Of a stretch of 64,000 nt of DNA, positions 22,851-34,500 are shown piece by piece. The notes beneath the pieces were generated by a model. That model was not told the DNA's origin and ran no database searches. It worked only from the letters and a program-made list of their open reading frames with translations. The first letter of the stretch is position 1. Each line of letters starts with the position of its first letter. The DNA comes from Kuschelorhynchus macadamiae (lineage: Eukaryota > Arthropoda > Insecta > Coleoptera > Curculionidae): the NCBI GenBank assembly GCA_030620095.1, contig JAUTXW010001306.1, positions 1,776,001 through 1,840,000 on the forward strand. The letters run 5' to 3'. The translations under genes were made by a program, and so were the position numbers.

Positions 22851-23191
22851 TAGGGTGTCCCATTTAAAAAAACACAACTTTGGGTCATATCTAAAAAATA
22901 ACAACTCAAATGAAAAATATGACTACGCCACTGGATCCAGCGTAAAAAACTGCATAAGCAGCAATTTTTGCCTTTGCGTTAAGTTAAAGGATAACCGAGA
23001 TACGAGGGGGGTCCCAAAATGCAAAATTTTCTATTTCACCCTGTATCTCATAAACGAAGAAGGCTATGAAAATTTTGTTTACGGCTTCATGAGTTTCACA
23101 AAAAATTAGCTCAGGTTCGTGAAAACCGCAAGGTTCTATCTTTAAAAATAAGCGAGATACCCCGCTTTTGCAACCAAATCCGGACACCCTG
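22851..23191 (-). repeat. rosa-1 right arm module
   Basis: Inverted copy of 20755-21095, also 341 bp. The inner boundary reads TAGGGTGTCCC (first C changed to T) and the outer boundary CCGGACACCCTG followed by TA. Confidence 0.85.
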
Positions 23192-23438
23192 TACATATTC
23201 AAACCCACCAGTATCATAACCATTGTTGATCCTGCCAAATATTCTAACCTTATGGCGCGGCGATCCTTCCTGGACGTCAAATCTGACATCGCGATTAGGT
23301 AGCGTCCATATTAGTAAATTTATAATTTTACGTTATCCCCGTAAAAGCCAAATTTTAAATAGAAGTATTTTATCAGTTTATTTTTTTAAACTGTGAAATA
23401 CATTTTTAGAAATATTTATAATCAACGGCAAAAGTTAT

Positions 23439-23510
23439 GGTACGAGCGGGGATGGAACCCGCACCTCTGGATCACTAGTCCATCGCTCTAACCAATTACG
23501 TTATATATAT
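23439..23510 (-). repeat. Second tRNA-like segment (degenerate)
   Basis: Same body as the 20656-20727 sequence (CTAGTGATCCAGAGGTGCGGGTTC on the minus strand), with the acceptor 3' side TCGTACC intact. The 5' half has degenerated into ATATAACGTAATTGG, so it cannot fold. It is preceded on the plus strand by the same AAAAGTTAT flank. Confidence 0.6.
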
Positions 23511-23589
23511 ATAAATAATAATAATAAAATAAGTCAGTGGTCTGTGGATAGAGTTTGAAAAATGTAAAGATGGGGTAAGCCGTTTTACT

Positions 23590-23911
23590 CTGATTTGATA
23601 CGCTAAGATTTGACAGCCCTTTAAATTGTGAAATTTTCATTTTTCAACTGTCATTATCTCGAAAAAAGAGAAAATTCTAAATATATAAATTCTTAGTTTT
23701 CCGAGTAGAATCCAAATATGCAACAATACACAGGGCATTCCATTAAAACAAATATAAATTTCCTTCGGTGAGTTTTTGTGGAACACTTTGTATCATATTT
23801 CCATTATCGATAAAAAACTCAATTCCCTACAACTCAGTTAAAAAATCAGCTTTTTATCTTTAAAAATAACAAGGATAGAGGAGAGTGGCATTTATAACCT
23901 ATAACTCTGTA
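23590..23911 (-). repeat. Dispersed repeat, copy 2 (inverse of 18082-18400)
   Basis: Matches 18082-18400 in reverse complement through GTTTTCCGAGTAGAATCC, ATTTCCATTATCGATAA and TAACCTATAACTCTGTA. It directly abuts the palindromic MITE starting at 23912. Non-coding. Confidence 0.7.
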
Positions 23912-24429
23912 CAGGGTTTTCTATTATATTTTGCCATCCAGTTAGAGTGTTAAATATTATAGCTAGAAAAACTTTAAATAGTACAGTTGTAGGCTTTTAC
24001 TTGTATTACCTTTAAGAATATCAAAAATTTGTCAAACCATTAAAAATTTGAAAAACATACATAACCTATATTTTTTAAATAGAAGATTCTCTATATTTTT
24101 GTTTCATTAAATGGGTCTCGCCTTACGATTATAAATATACCTGGTTTGAAGTTGGGATTATTGAAGGGTTTTTGTTCATTTTCTCGGTTATCTTTAAAGA
24201 TAAAGGTATACAACCCGATATATTTATAACTCGTGACTCATTTAATGAAATAATACTATTCAGGGTCCATTAAAAAAAATATAGGTTATGTATATTTTTA
24301 ATAATTTAAAAAAAAAATATTATTCTTGAAATACAGTACAAGTAAAATCCCATAACTTTTCTACTAAAAGTTTTTTATCTGTAATATTTAACCCTCTAAC
24401 TGGAAGACAAAATAAAATAGAAAACCCTG
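23912..24429. repeat. Palindromic MITE with shared core (TA target)
   Basis: Starts CAGGGTTTTCTATT and ends with its inverse, with TA on both sides (23910-23911, 24430-24431). The core (about 24105-24262) contains TTTCATTAAATGGGTCTCGC and ATCTTTAAAGATAAAGGTAT and matches the cores at 27440-27700, 52389-52676 and 63530-63720. Confidence 0.85.
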
Positions 24430-25039
24430 TACAGTGCGATTGATCTATCTTTATAGCAATTTAAACGTTAACAACTTTTTACTTTTTAACTTACTAGAAT
24501 GAACCAAAAACCATATTACCTAATAGAGTTCTATGTCTATAAAAACTTAAGGTAAATGACGCAATATTCTATTTTTTTTCCAAATAATATTCTTTATATT
24601 ATATATCCAAACATTCTGTAGACAGACTTGTTCACATGTTGAGATATGTAATTTTAATAAATATTTGTTTCAATTAATTTAAACTAGATATTTTAATTTG
24701 CGAAAAAGCAAAAGGAAGATTTGTTTGTTATTCTAAACGCAACCGGTAGATACATTAAGAATGTTTAATGTACTACTATTTCTAATTTACTGTTTTATTT
24801 AAATAACTAACAAAAATTCACAGTATATTATATAAATTATTTTAAAACAAATAAAACCATAGGTCGTAAGTACTATTCTGGCAAACCGATTTTTAATATA
24901 GAGGGTTATTCCGATCTTTTTGTACAACCTTTTACCGTATAAGTAGTATCTGTATAAGCTGTAATTAAAGTCGCGGCTATTCAGGTGAAGTAGGTGAAGT
25001 GATACTTCACCAGGAAAAATTAACACGCAAACATCTAAC

Positions 25040-25041
<2 letters not shown>

Positions 25042-25096
<55 letters not shown>
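25042..25096. repeat. (AT)n microsatellite in hAT
   Basis: About 55 bp of alternating T and A near the 5' end of the hAT relic. Confidence 0.95.
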
Positions 25097-25099
<3 letters not shown>

Positions 25100-25100
<1 letters not shown>

Positions 25101-26680
25101 ATCGAGAAGTTCCCAAGAACTAAAAGATCATCACAAAAAATTTTAAAATGTTTTTACTGGTCACTCGAAAACTATTCAAAACGAAATAATTAATTATTAA
25201 TTGAATGCATTTCTGAATATTTAAATGATGTAAAAAATGAAATAATAAACACACAGTTTTTTTCTGTGCAAGTGGATGACACCACTGATATTACGCGAAC
25301 CTCCTAGTGCTCCATAATTTTAAGATACGTTAATTCAGAAGGTTCAGTAGTCGAGAAATTCTTAGGATTTTATAATGTCAGCTCCGATAGAACGTCGGAG
25401 AATTTATATTTTCTATTGGATCAAATTTTGGATCAATTTGACTATAAACATAAATTAATAAGGCAATGTTACGATGACGCAAGTGTGATGTCTGGCCATC
25501 TAACCGGCCTTCAAAAAAAAAAAAGAAAAAGCGCCGCAGTCTGTATTTGTCCATTGTCTCGAGCATCGTCTTAACTTTATGATGCAGCAAAGTTTAAAAA
25601 TATTTCTAAATGTCGAATTTTTTTTTGTAAGTCTTACAGTAATCCCTCATTTTTTCATCACTCAGCCAAACGAACGTAACCTCTTACATCTGCATCTACG
25701 AGGCGTATACCAACAATTACAGAAACTCGTTGGTCTTCTAATTCGAAGTTAGTAAATATGATTGTTCAAGACTGGAATAAATTAAAAGACGTCTTTGTAT
25801 TTATTACAGACTGTGACAAATCTGATGAAAAATCAACCCGGCTTGCGAGAGAATTTTTAGGTGAGATGAACGATTTTGAATTCATGTTTCTGGCATTAGT
25901 GTTTAAATTTTTTCAATCTCGGACATACTATTTTCGTTCTTCAAAAAAAATCGCTTGACAATCATTTTTGCATATCCAACATAACACGCTGTCGTGCGGC
26001 GGACTGTAAAAAAAGAATTGACCATTTTTTTAATACCATGTTTGATACAGCAAATTCAATTACAGAAATAAATCATTACAAACGTAAACTTGCTAAGGTT
26101 TCACCTGAAGAAATTAGGGCTAAGTATAGAATCCTTTTTTTATGAAATATTGGACCATATTTTAATGAAAATGACACTAAGCTTTCAAGACTGTGAAAAA
26201 CTTATATTTTTATGTTTGGCAGATTCTGCTAAATTTCCCGACTGGCCCGTTTGAAAATATGTTACAGTTATATGGGGAAATATTTTCAAAAAGTCAACGA
26301 CTTAAAAATGAGCTTGGTCTTATTTTTGCCAATGACAGTAATTGGAATATATCGCTGCAAGAGCAAGTGAAAAAAATTAATGAAAATAAAGATATTTTAA
26401 CCAAAGCATATAAAGTGTTTTCTCTTATTTTGACAATACCGTCGACAAGTGCTTCAGTGGAAAGAAGTTTTTCTTGCCTCAAACCTGTAAAAACTTATTT
26501 AAGAAATACAATATCTCAAGAAAGACTTGCTTCTCTAGGCAATATTTCAATTCAAAAGGAATTTCTAGAGGAGATTAGGGCAACTCATTCATTTAATGAA
26601 GATGTTTTAAATAAATTTGCTGCTATGAAGGATAGGAGAATTGATTTAGTATACAAAATTAAGGTAAGTCGTAAAAAAAT
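25100..26680 (+). pseudogene. hAT transposase (ZMYM/DUF4371-like), broken
   Basis: Pieces in order: FFSVQVDDTTDITRT (RNase-H-like core with catalytic Asp; relatives have VDETPDIS), CSIILRYVNSEG, FLGFYNVSS, CYDDASVMSGHLTGLQ (relatives GYDGASNMSG), then many stops. The C-terminal part is an open frame (26193-26738), NMLQLYGEIFSKSQRLKNE onward, with the hAT dimerisation signature STSASVERSFSCLK and RNTISQERLASLGNISIQ. The N-terminal zinc finger and middle are missing or unreadable. Family members make 8-bp duplications, as seen at this element's ends. Confidence 0.85.
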
Positions 26681-26742
26681 ATTGTACCCCTTCATTTGCA
26701 CTTCACTTACTTTTTCACCCGCGAGCCGCCACTGGTAATTAA

Positions 26743-27319
26743 AATACTGCTAAAATTCATCCGCACCTCTTAGTTTTTTTATAACCGGAGCAGCAGCACC
26801 AAATTTTTTGTAGACGTAGTAGACAGTTTTTGAACGAATTTCAAATTTAGGTAATGAGAGGCTTAAACCTAGTTACATACCAAAAATTTATGAAATCCCT
26901 ATATTAGAATCATTTTTGGACCACACCAAAATAAACACCCATTATGTGCATTTTTGCTACTTTGCGATACAGTTTTTAAATAACTTTTAATAAACTAAAT
27001 AAACAAACAAATTAATACAATCAACAATATGATCGAACCTTTGGAACATTTTAAATACACGATTCAAATTTAAATTAAACCATAACCATTATCTTTTAAT
27101 GTATGAATTTTGTATTTCTATATACATTTTGATATGTTAAATAAAGCATATTTAAAAATTGTAAAATTCTATTAACGAAATAGCAAATTAATGTATATAT
27201 CAATTTCAACAAATAAATAACCTTTATATGATTGTATTTAGATTTGATAAAAGTAAAATTAAACATGAATCGAGCTAAATCTGCAAAGAATATTTTGAAT
27301 AGAGTAATTTGCAGTTTTA
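26743..27319. other. No gene recognised
   Basis: AT-rich sequence without coding potential or clear repeat structure on either strand. Confidence 0.5.
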
Positions 27320-27860
27320 TACAGAGTTATCTTTTATAAGGTCCACACCCTAGCAGATTTATTTTTATCACCACAAGAAAAAAAAATACAAAAATGAGCT
27401 CCTAGGATTTTTTGTTTACTTTCCGTAGAGGTATCAAATTTTAATTAAAACACATTGTGTATTATTCTTTCATTAAATAAAATTGATAGTATTAAAGGCA
27501 ACCGCGAAATTAGCAAAAACCCTGGCGTAAGAAGCAAAGTTTTTCGTAATATATGCATATTTTTATGTATTACAAGTGACACATTGCCTTTTATGGCAGG
27601 GTTTTGGTCAAGTTTGTCTTTAAAGGCAGACATATCAAAATAGGTATATTTATAATTAGAAAGTAGACACTCTTTTCAACATGGCATTTCATAATTTAAA
27701 ACATTTTGTTTTTTTGATGTATCCTTTATAGTATTATATTATAAGTTTTTCAAGAAATTTGTAAAAAATTAACGAAAAATACAAGAAGAAATTTTTTCAA
27801 TTGTCTGTAGAGATAAAAAAATGAATTAAGGGCGCTAAACATAATTCGAGATCACCCTAT
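27320..27860. repeat. Old palindromic MITE with the shared core
   Basis: The centre near 27560 (ATATGCATAT) is flanked by mirrored blocks: TTAAAGGCAACCGCGAAATTAGCAAAAACCC, TGACACATTGCC, CAGGGTTTTGGTCAAGTTTGTCTTTAAAGGC. The right end ACCCTATATATAG is a worn CAGGGTG terminus. It is the oldest of four copies of this core in the window. Confidence 0.6.
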
Positions 27861-28859
27861 ATATAGCTGCAGATTACCGTATCCAAAACATTTTTTGCAA
27901 AGTTAGCTGGACTTCGGGAATTTTATTTTTACCAAATTTCTACTCTATCATTAACAACATCTTTAAAGTATTAAATATTTTTTGTATTATATTAGAATGT
28001 ACAATTGGTCGAGAAATACCCCTCTGTTTGAGCCTTAATTTCAACATTCATTCTCTTAATAAGCTTTTTACTCATTTTTCCCAGTATACTTAACTTAATT
28101 ATATTGTTTCGAGAAAGATTTACTGAAATATCTTGAATATTTTTTGCTACATCACGTAAAACACAGAGTTAGTTTCATTACTTTTTACATTTTTTGTTGT
28201 TTTGTCAGATTTGGGTTTGGTTATTCAACACGATTGATTTAATAAATTATGTAAGGGGTTGAATTGTAATTTTTTTTATTTTGATTAACGATACGGCCCC
28301 TAGTTCCAATATAATAATTAAGGCAAATTCGCCGGCATTTTCATACAGTATTTACCTAGCCTGGTTTCGTAAGGGATGAAGGCTCATGAACAAAAAAAAA
28401 AGAATAAACAAGTTGCATTGTGGAAATAGTCGAATGAAGCAATCCGAATTTGTAGCTCTTCTTAGTCCAAACACTTAATGTGATAATACCATATCTAGTT
28501 CTAGTCCTCAAGGTAACCGACTTTCTATTGGTCGCCATGTTGCGGCTTTGGCTACGGCTGAGATTGCTGAAAGAAAGACATTTCTAACCACCGGAAAAGT
28601 TACAAATATTTTTATAGGATATAATGTTTAAATAAGTTATAATGTAATCCCAGTACAATAATCTGCTCGTCAAATATAAAAGTGAGATAAAGATTAATGA
28701 AGATCTTAAATCATCATCGGAAATCAAAAGCCAAGTGATAATTAACATTGAAAATTGTCAATGCTCAAATTGTACATATTGTGAACTAATAAATGAGTCT
28801 GTTCATGAACTGACTAAAAGACAGCCACGAGAAACTATCAAGATTTTTAGTGCCAAAGG
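27861..28859. other. No gene recognised
   Basis: No convincing frame. The last ~150 bp (KSQVIINIENCQCSNCTYCELIN on the plus strand) could be the start of the LINE relic that follows, but I cannot support that. Confidence 0.4.
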
Positions 28860-29778
28860 TACTACTCCAATAGTTGATCAGTGAACAAATAAACTGGATA
28901 CTATTCTAGCTACTGATATTATTTTGAAGGCTTACCTTGGATGGATAATTGAGATATCTAATTATTGACCAGTTTCTATCCAACTTGCCTTTGCTAACGA
29001 TTTTGATTTGGCTATATATGAGTGCGTTTGTTCGCAGGCTGAAAATTAAATCTCTATAAATCAGCACAGTTTTTCAGTAATTGAAGTGTAATGGGTATCA
29101 CGGCTTTCTTTACTCCATACGCAGGTGATACCATGCATAACCAAGAGCGGGTTGACGCTTAAGCTAGTTTGTCTGGGTTTCAATAATAATCCAGTGGCAT
29201 TTTCAGCTAATATCTAAGTAGTAGCTTACGGTACACAGAAGATCGAGGCCACGAGTCTGACAAATTTATTGTCACGAGTGGAGCCTCATAAGGCAGCAAT
29301 CTTGTTTCCTTCATATCCTCACTTTTTGTCGATGACACATATATTAATTTAACTGGCAACCTTTTATTATTTGCGGACGACTTTAAGCTGTTCTAGATCA
29401 ATAGAGGTATGCAAGATTGCCTTGCCCTACAAAAGGACCTTGTTTACTAATCATATTGATGAGATTTGTAGGAGTGCAATAAGAACTTTGGGTGTTTTTT
29501 ATGCGCAAATCAATAAATTTTAAAAATATTCAGAGATTGAGAATGTTATACTCTACTTGTGTCTAATCTAAACTTACATAGTTATTTGTTTATATTTGTT
29601 GTGTTCTATATTGTATCTTTGCATTGTGTTTACCTGTTAAATACTGTTTTCTTTTTTGATATTATATATAATTTTTTTGCTATTGTTAATTTATTTACTT
29701 GGTATTATCTATTATTATGCCAATTGCTTTGTAGCAGGTCTGTTAGACAATAAATATTATTATTGTTATTATTATTAT
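28860..29778 (+). pseudogene. LINE reverse-transcriptase relic (Jockey/CR1-like) with tail
   Basis: Remnants of a non-LTR retrotransposon. ISNY-PVSIQLAFANDFDLAIYE matches the conserved NYRPVS-L--F-K--E block. A worn SGA--GSNL appears near 29280, then GNLLLFADDFKLF (29360-29395) with the catalytic ADD. RSAIRTLGVFYAQINKF (about 29470-29520) resembles the thumb region. The 3' end is non-coding and finishes GTTAGACAATAAATATTATT with a (TTA)-type tail, as in insect LINEs. Stops and shifts are frequent and most of the 5' portion is absent. Confidence 0.6.
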
Positions 29779-29999
29779 GGTACAATGGCTCATTCCTTTG
29801 GTACGGAGTAATGTTGAGTATATTACACTTATCCAACCAGAATGACATGTTGTTGTTATTGAAGAATGAAACAGCTGTTACAGTTATCTTTCGTTTGCCG
29901 CATACAGCTTGATATCAACCATATACACGTGGCTGTTAACATAATTTAGTGTATTTGCTCGAAAACAATTGAATCAATATTAAACTGCTATTCCGCAGT

Positions 30000-30640
30000 T
30001 TGTGCTTTTGCTGACCTTAGGTTTCTTTACTGTGCCTTTTGATTATTTTTGAATAGTTTATTCTGTTTTCTTCTAAGAGCAGCCTCTTGGTATCTCCTCT
30101 GATTGATCTCTTTAACTTTTAGTTTCAAGGTATCCAACACTCCACGGATTTCACTGTTAGCTGGATTTCGCTAAAAATGTTGTAGTGATGTCCTCTATAT
30201 CCCAGTTATAGCTCTTTCCACCATATTATTATGAAAAAGAAAAATCGAACTCTGGGGCTCCGACCACAGGGGAAGGCTATTTCGTAAGGTAATACTCAGT
30301 GATCTTGTCTGTCCAACATAACAATGTCTGGCTTGTTGTCTTCCAGCCTAACAGTAGTAGAAAAACGTTATTACAATAAATGTTATAGTTGTCATTTTCC
30401 ATTGGGACATAAGGCAGAACCGAAATTTCGTCCGTATCCTAGTGATGCCTCAGATAGTAATATAGTACGCTTAGAGTAACGTTATTCCGGTGAATATAAC
30501 TTGATCGTGCATAGACAGCTCATGAGGAGAGAAGTTACAATAGAATCTTCAGATGCTCCAGACATGCCCCACAGATAACATCGGCTATATTAGAAAATTG
30601 TCTAAAGAGTGTTAATAAACCTTGGCAATCCAGAAAGAAT
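30000..30640 (-). pseudogene. LINE relic, two fragments
   Basis: On the minus strand, 30640-30250 gives pieces resembling the C-terminus of an insect LINE ORF2 (GASEDS, then RLEDNKPDIVMLDRQDH followed by LTKWPSP-VGAPEFDFSF). 30180-30000 gives LKLKVKEINQRRYQEAALRRKQNKLFKN, which resembles the region just before the reverse transcriptase. They occur in the reverse of the expected order, so at least two insertions or a rearrangement are involved. No intact frame remains. Confidence 0.45.
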
Positions 30641-31175
30641 ACTAATCTAAAAAAACAGTGTCAGTTCAGTTGACAATAGGAACCTTGCACAATTTTTTTT
30701 TGACTAAAAAGTATCCTTTATAGCCGAAAACACTTCTGCAAAATATGTTTTAAATACAATATTTTATACCAATGCCATAGGCCATTAAATTTTGAACCCC
30801 ACTTGCGCCTGCCAACACAACGTCTGGACATTTAAAAGGCATGTGACGTCAAAAAGCATTACTTTACGAAGAGGGTGGCAGGTACGTATACATGCGTTTT
30901 GCTAGTTTATTTTACAGTCTGAAATGCTGGTGTCTAGTACTAACCTAACACTACCAAACAGTACAGGTTTTAAACAAAAACTAAGTTTGGCTCCTTGTTT
31001 TAAAATAGATATAATTTTTTGCATCACTTTAAAAAAAGCTTAACGCAATGCAATTTTTGAAACAAAACTACGTACAAAATTATGATTGGGGTTAGAACAC
31101 ACAACCTTTACAATAGGGCACTAAGCTTCCAGGCCTCACAACGAAAATTTAATAATGTTTATACTCCGGTTTATT
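30641..31175. other. No gene recognised
   Basis: Ordinary AT-rich sequence up to the retrotransposon's TATT duplication (31172-31175). Confidence 0.5.
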
Positions 31176-31456
31176 TGTAATGTTCTGCTTAGCGCACCGA
31201 AAATCAAACACAATCGTTGATGGTTTCTATTAATCTAATTTATTAAAATTGCATCGTAATATTCTAATTCGTACATAATTAAAATGCGAAGTCATCAATA
31301 TTACAAGTTAATTAACTAAACCTAAGTCTATAATTCTCAGAAAAGCTGTGCTGGGCGTTTGTCAGTAATTGCTGAGTTGATACTTGCATTTATTGGAATA
31401 ATAATAATTAGAAGTCAATGACTTTAAAATATAACATATTATATTTTCCCAGTACA
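31176..31456 (-). repeat. Gypsy 3' LTR
   Basis: Starts TGTAATGTTCTGC and ends TTTCCCAGTACA on the plus strand. Compared with 37048-37328 I see two changes (TGTTCTGC/TATTCTGC and CTTTAAAATA/CTTTAAGATA). Confidence 0.95.
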
Positions 31457-31470
31457 CCTTCCCGGCGAGA
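31457..31470 (-). other. Polypurine tract region
   Basis: On the minus strand GCCGGGAAGG lies immediately before the 3' LTR and would prime plus-strand DNA synthesis. An A/T-rich run precedes it. Confidence 0.5.
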
Positions 31471-31592
31471 AAAAAAAACAAAAAAAAATATATTGTACAA
31501 ATCTTAACCTAATTATAGTAACCCAAGTAAAACACTTACTATTATTACTATTATTATTATTATTATTTTTTTGTATGTAATGCCCAACTTAA

Positions 31593-34500
31593 CTAAGAAT
31601 AATACATCTTAACTCTATTTTTGTGAACCAATACATGCTTATTATTAACATCTATTACCAAATTTGGGTTTCTATCTTCTACTACTTTGTATGGACCTAT
31701 GTATAAAGGTTCGAATTTATTATTCATATTTTCATTTTTTAACAATACCTTACTACCTATATTATATACAATATTTTTAGAATTTTGGTCAGATTTTTCC
31801 TTACGTTTGTACTTTGATAATAATAAGTTATTTTTAGCATCTAGACAAGCAGTTTGAATTCTATACTTAAGTTCATTAGGATAGTCATCGAAATTATACA
31901 ATGGATCACTATTTTCAGCAAGGTTTGATGAAAGCTTACAATATTTTCCAAACACAAGTTCGTAGGGACAATATTTAGTTTCGGTATGCACAGAATTGTT
32001 ATACGCGAAGCACCAGTATGGCACCCACGTACTCCAATTTTCTGCATAATTTGAAATATGATTCCTTAAATATGCCCCTAAGTGCTTGTGGTTATTTTCT
32101 AAAGCACCGAGTGTTTCGTGGTGGTAAGCTGTTGAATTTAAAGTTTTTATTCCTAGTAATTTACAAGATTCTTGAAAAATATTTGAAAGAAATTCCTTTC
32201 CTTGGTCTGTACAAATTTCTTGGGTAATACCGTACCTAAGTACAAAATTTTCAACAAAACTTTTGGATGCTGTGAGTGTCTCTTTGTTTGGTAAAGCGTA
32301 ACATTCAATAAATTTTGTTAGTTCGCACTGAATGGTAAGAATGTAAGAATTATCATTCATATCAGGTTTTATTGGCCCAACTAAATCAAGATAAATTTTT
32401 TGAAAAGCTGAAGATGATGTAGAGGTTATTACCAAAGGTTGCTTATTCGGATTACTATACTTATATCTTTGACAATCATTGCATCTTTTGACAAAAAGCT
32501 CCACATCCTTTTTCAACCCATTCCAGAAATAATATTTTTTAATATTATTAAACATGCGGTTAATACCAGCGTGTCCTCCTGCATGAAGGTTATGGAAATC
32601 GCTAAGAATTAATTGTCTGGTTTCCTTGTCTTCTACCCTTTTAACACTTTTAATAATACATAATTTAAGACCAATGTTCAATATTTCATTTTTGTATTGC
32701 GATATCTCTTTTATAAATTGACTAGTCTGATTATTTTTTACTATGCATAGTTTTGTAATATTATATTTTTTACATGTAATAGCAAGATTCCTCAACGATG
32801 TACCTAGGTCATGCGTCGATCGGCAATCTTGGCAAAAATAAATAACTTGAGATTCTTCATCATATAAAATTTCATTACTGCAGTATTTATTAAATATTTT
32901 ATTTTTATAATTATTGAACAATGCTCTCTTTATCGGTATTAATTCTACACTACAAACGGGACGTTTTAATAACTCTACGATTCCAGGATGATCAGTCCTT
33001 TCGTCAGTAGAATTTATTAATTCTTCCTGTTGAGGCAATTTTTGTTTTTTCGCTTGTGCTCGAGTAATCACATTCATACTTTCATTTATTCCTCTTAATT
33101 CGTTCATGTCTATTTTTATACGCGATAAGGCATCCGCGCTTACGTTACTTGACCCTTTAATGTAATTTATAGTAAAATCGTACTCCTCTAGCGTAAGTCT
33201 AAATTTAGTTAACCTACTCGAGGGATTTACCATTTTAAATAAATATACTAGTGGTCTATGGTCTGTAAAAATATCAAATTTCTTACCATATAAATATGGC
33301 CTAAAATGCTTGACACTCCAAACTACGGCCAATAACTCTTTTTCAACTGTGCAATAGTTTTGTTCAGCTGAGTTTAGAGTGCGTGAAGCATAAGCTATAG
33401 GCTTATCATTATTATTACATAGAACAGATCCTATGGCATATCCACTAGCATCGGTTTTTAAAATAAAAGTATTGTTTTCTGAGAAATCTGGGTATTCCAG
33501 TATAGGGGGGTTCATAAGTAATTGTTTTAATTTATCGAAAGATATTTGGCATTCCTCAGTCCAATTAAATAATCTTCCTTTTTTGGAAAGTTCGTTGAGG
33601 GGACGTGCTATATGTGCAAAATTTTTAATGAACTTTCTATAGTAATTTGCAAATGCAACGAAGCGTTTTGCCTCGTCGGAATTTTTTGGAATTGGATACT
33701 CAGCTATGACTTTGGACTTTTCGGGGTCTGGAGATATTCCCTCCGAAGAAATGCAATGCCCTAAATATAAAATTTGTTTCTTAAGAAAATCGCATTTATT
33801 GGGATTGAGCTTCAAATTTACTTCTCTAAGTCTCTGCAGAACCTTAATGAGATTTATGTTATGATTTTGTAATGAATTGCCAAAAATAATAAGATCGTCT
33901 AAATAAATAAAACACGAATCGTAATTTAGTCCAGAAAAAGCGACAGTCATTAATCTAGAAAATGCACCTGGGCTAATTTTAAATCCCATTGGCAGCCTTT
34001 TCATTTGAAATTGGGCTTCGTTAGTAGTGAAAGCAGTGTATGGCCTACTATCTGGATGTAATTCTAGTTGATGATACCCTTGGGAAAGATCTAAATGTGA
34101 AAAATAAATTGCTCCAGATAATGAGTCCAAAATTTCGGCAATGCAAGGTAATGGCATTTTTTCATCTTTTACTTGTTTATTAAGTAACCAGTAATCGATT
34201 ACAACCCTCCATTTTTTCACCATATTACTACTCTTTTTTGGTACTATTAAAAGAGGTGAAGACCATTCGCATCTAGTTTCTTCAATAATACCCTCATTAA
34301 GCATTTTCTTTACTTGTTTATTAATTTCTGATTTTTGTGCTTGGGGTAGTCTATAGGGTTTCACGTAAACTGGTGATGAATTTTCTTTTAAGTGTATTTT
34401 TTGTTTATAGAGATTAGTAACACTAAGAACGTCACCTTCTAGATGAAAAACATCGGCGTATTTAGCACAAATTTTCTCAATAGAGGTTTTTTCCTCCTGA

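Larger units (their letters stand above)
20755..23191 (+). mobile_element. Tc1/mariner rosa-type element with composite arms (rosa-1)
   Basis: Flanked by TA (20753-20754 and 23192-23193), starting CAGGGTGTCCGGATTTGG and ending with its inverse. Two inverted 341-bp arms enclose a core carrying a DD41D transposase. Mirror similarity continues into the core (TTGTCCAGAAATTGATTT, GCAGTAGGCCATGCAAAACGATGC and inverses), so the inverted ends total about 500 bp. It lies between two tRNA-like segments. Confidence 0.88.
24969..26734 (+). mobile_element. hAT transposon relic with 8-bp duplication
   Basis: The right end is CGGGTGAAAAAGTAAGTGAAG-type sequence inverted, finishing GAGCCGCCACTG. The left end AGTCGCGGCTATTCAGGTGAAG matches it apart from the lost first C. 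GTAATTAA occurs exactly outside both ends (24961-24968 and 26735-26742), the 8-bp duplication of hAT elements. Inside are an (AT)n tract and a decayed transposase. Confidence 0.85.

Noticed and set aside
31457..31592. Envelope gene downstream of Gypsy pol
   Set aside because: Only about 136 bp lie between the pol stop and the 3' LTR; there is no room for one.
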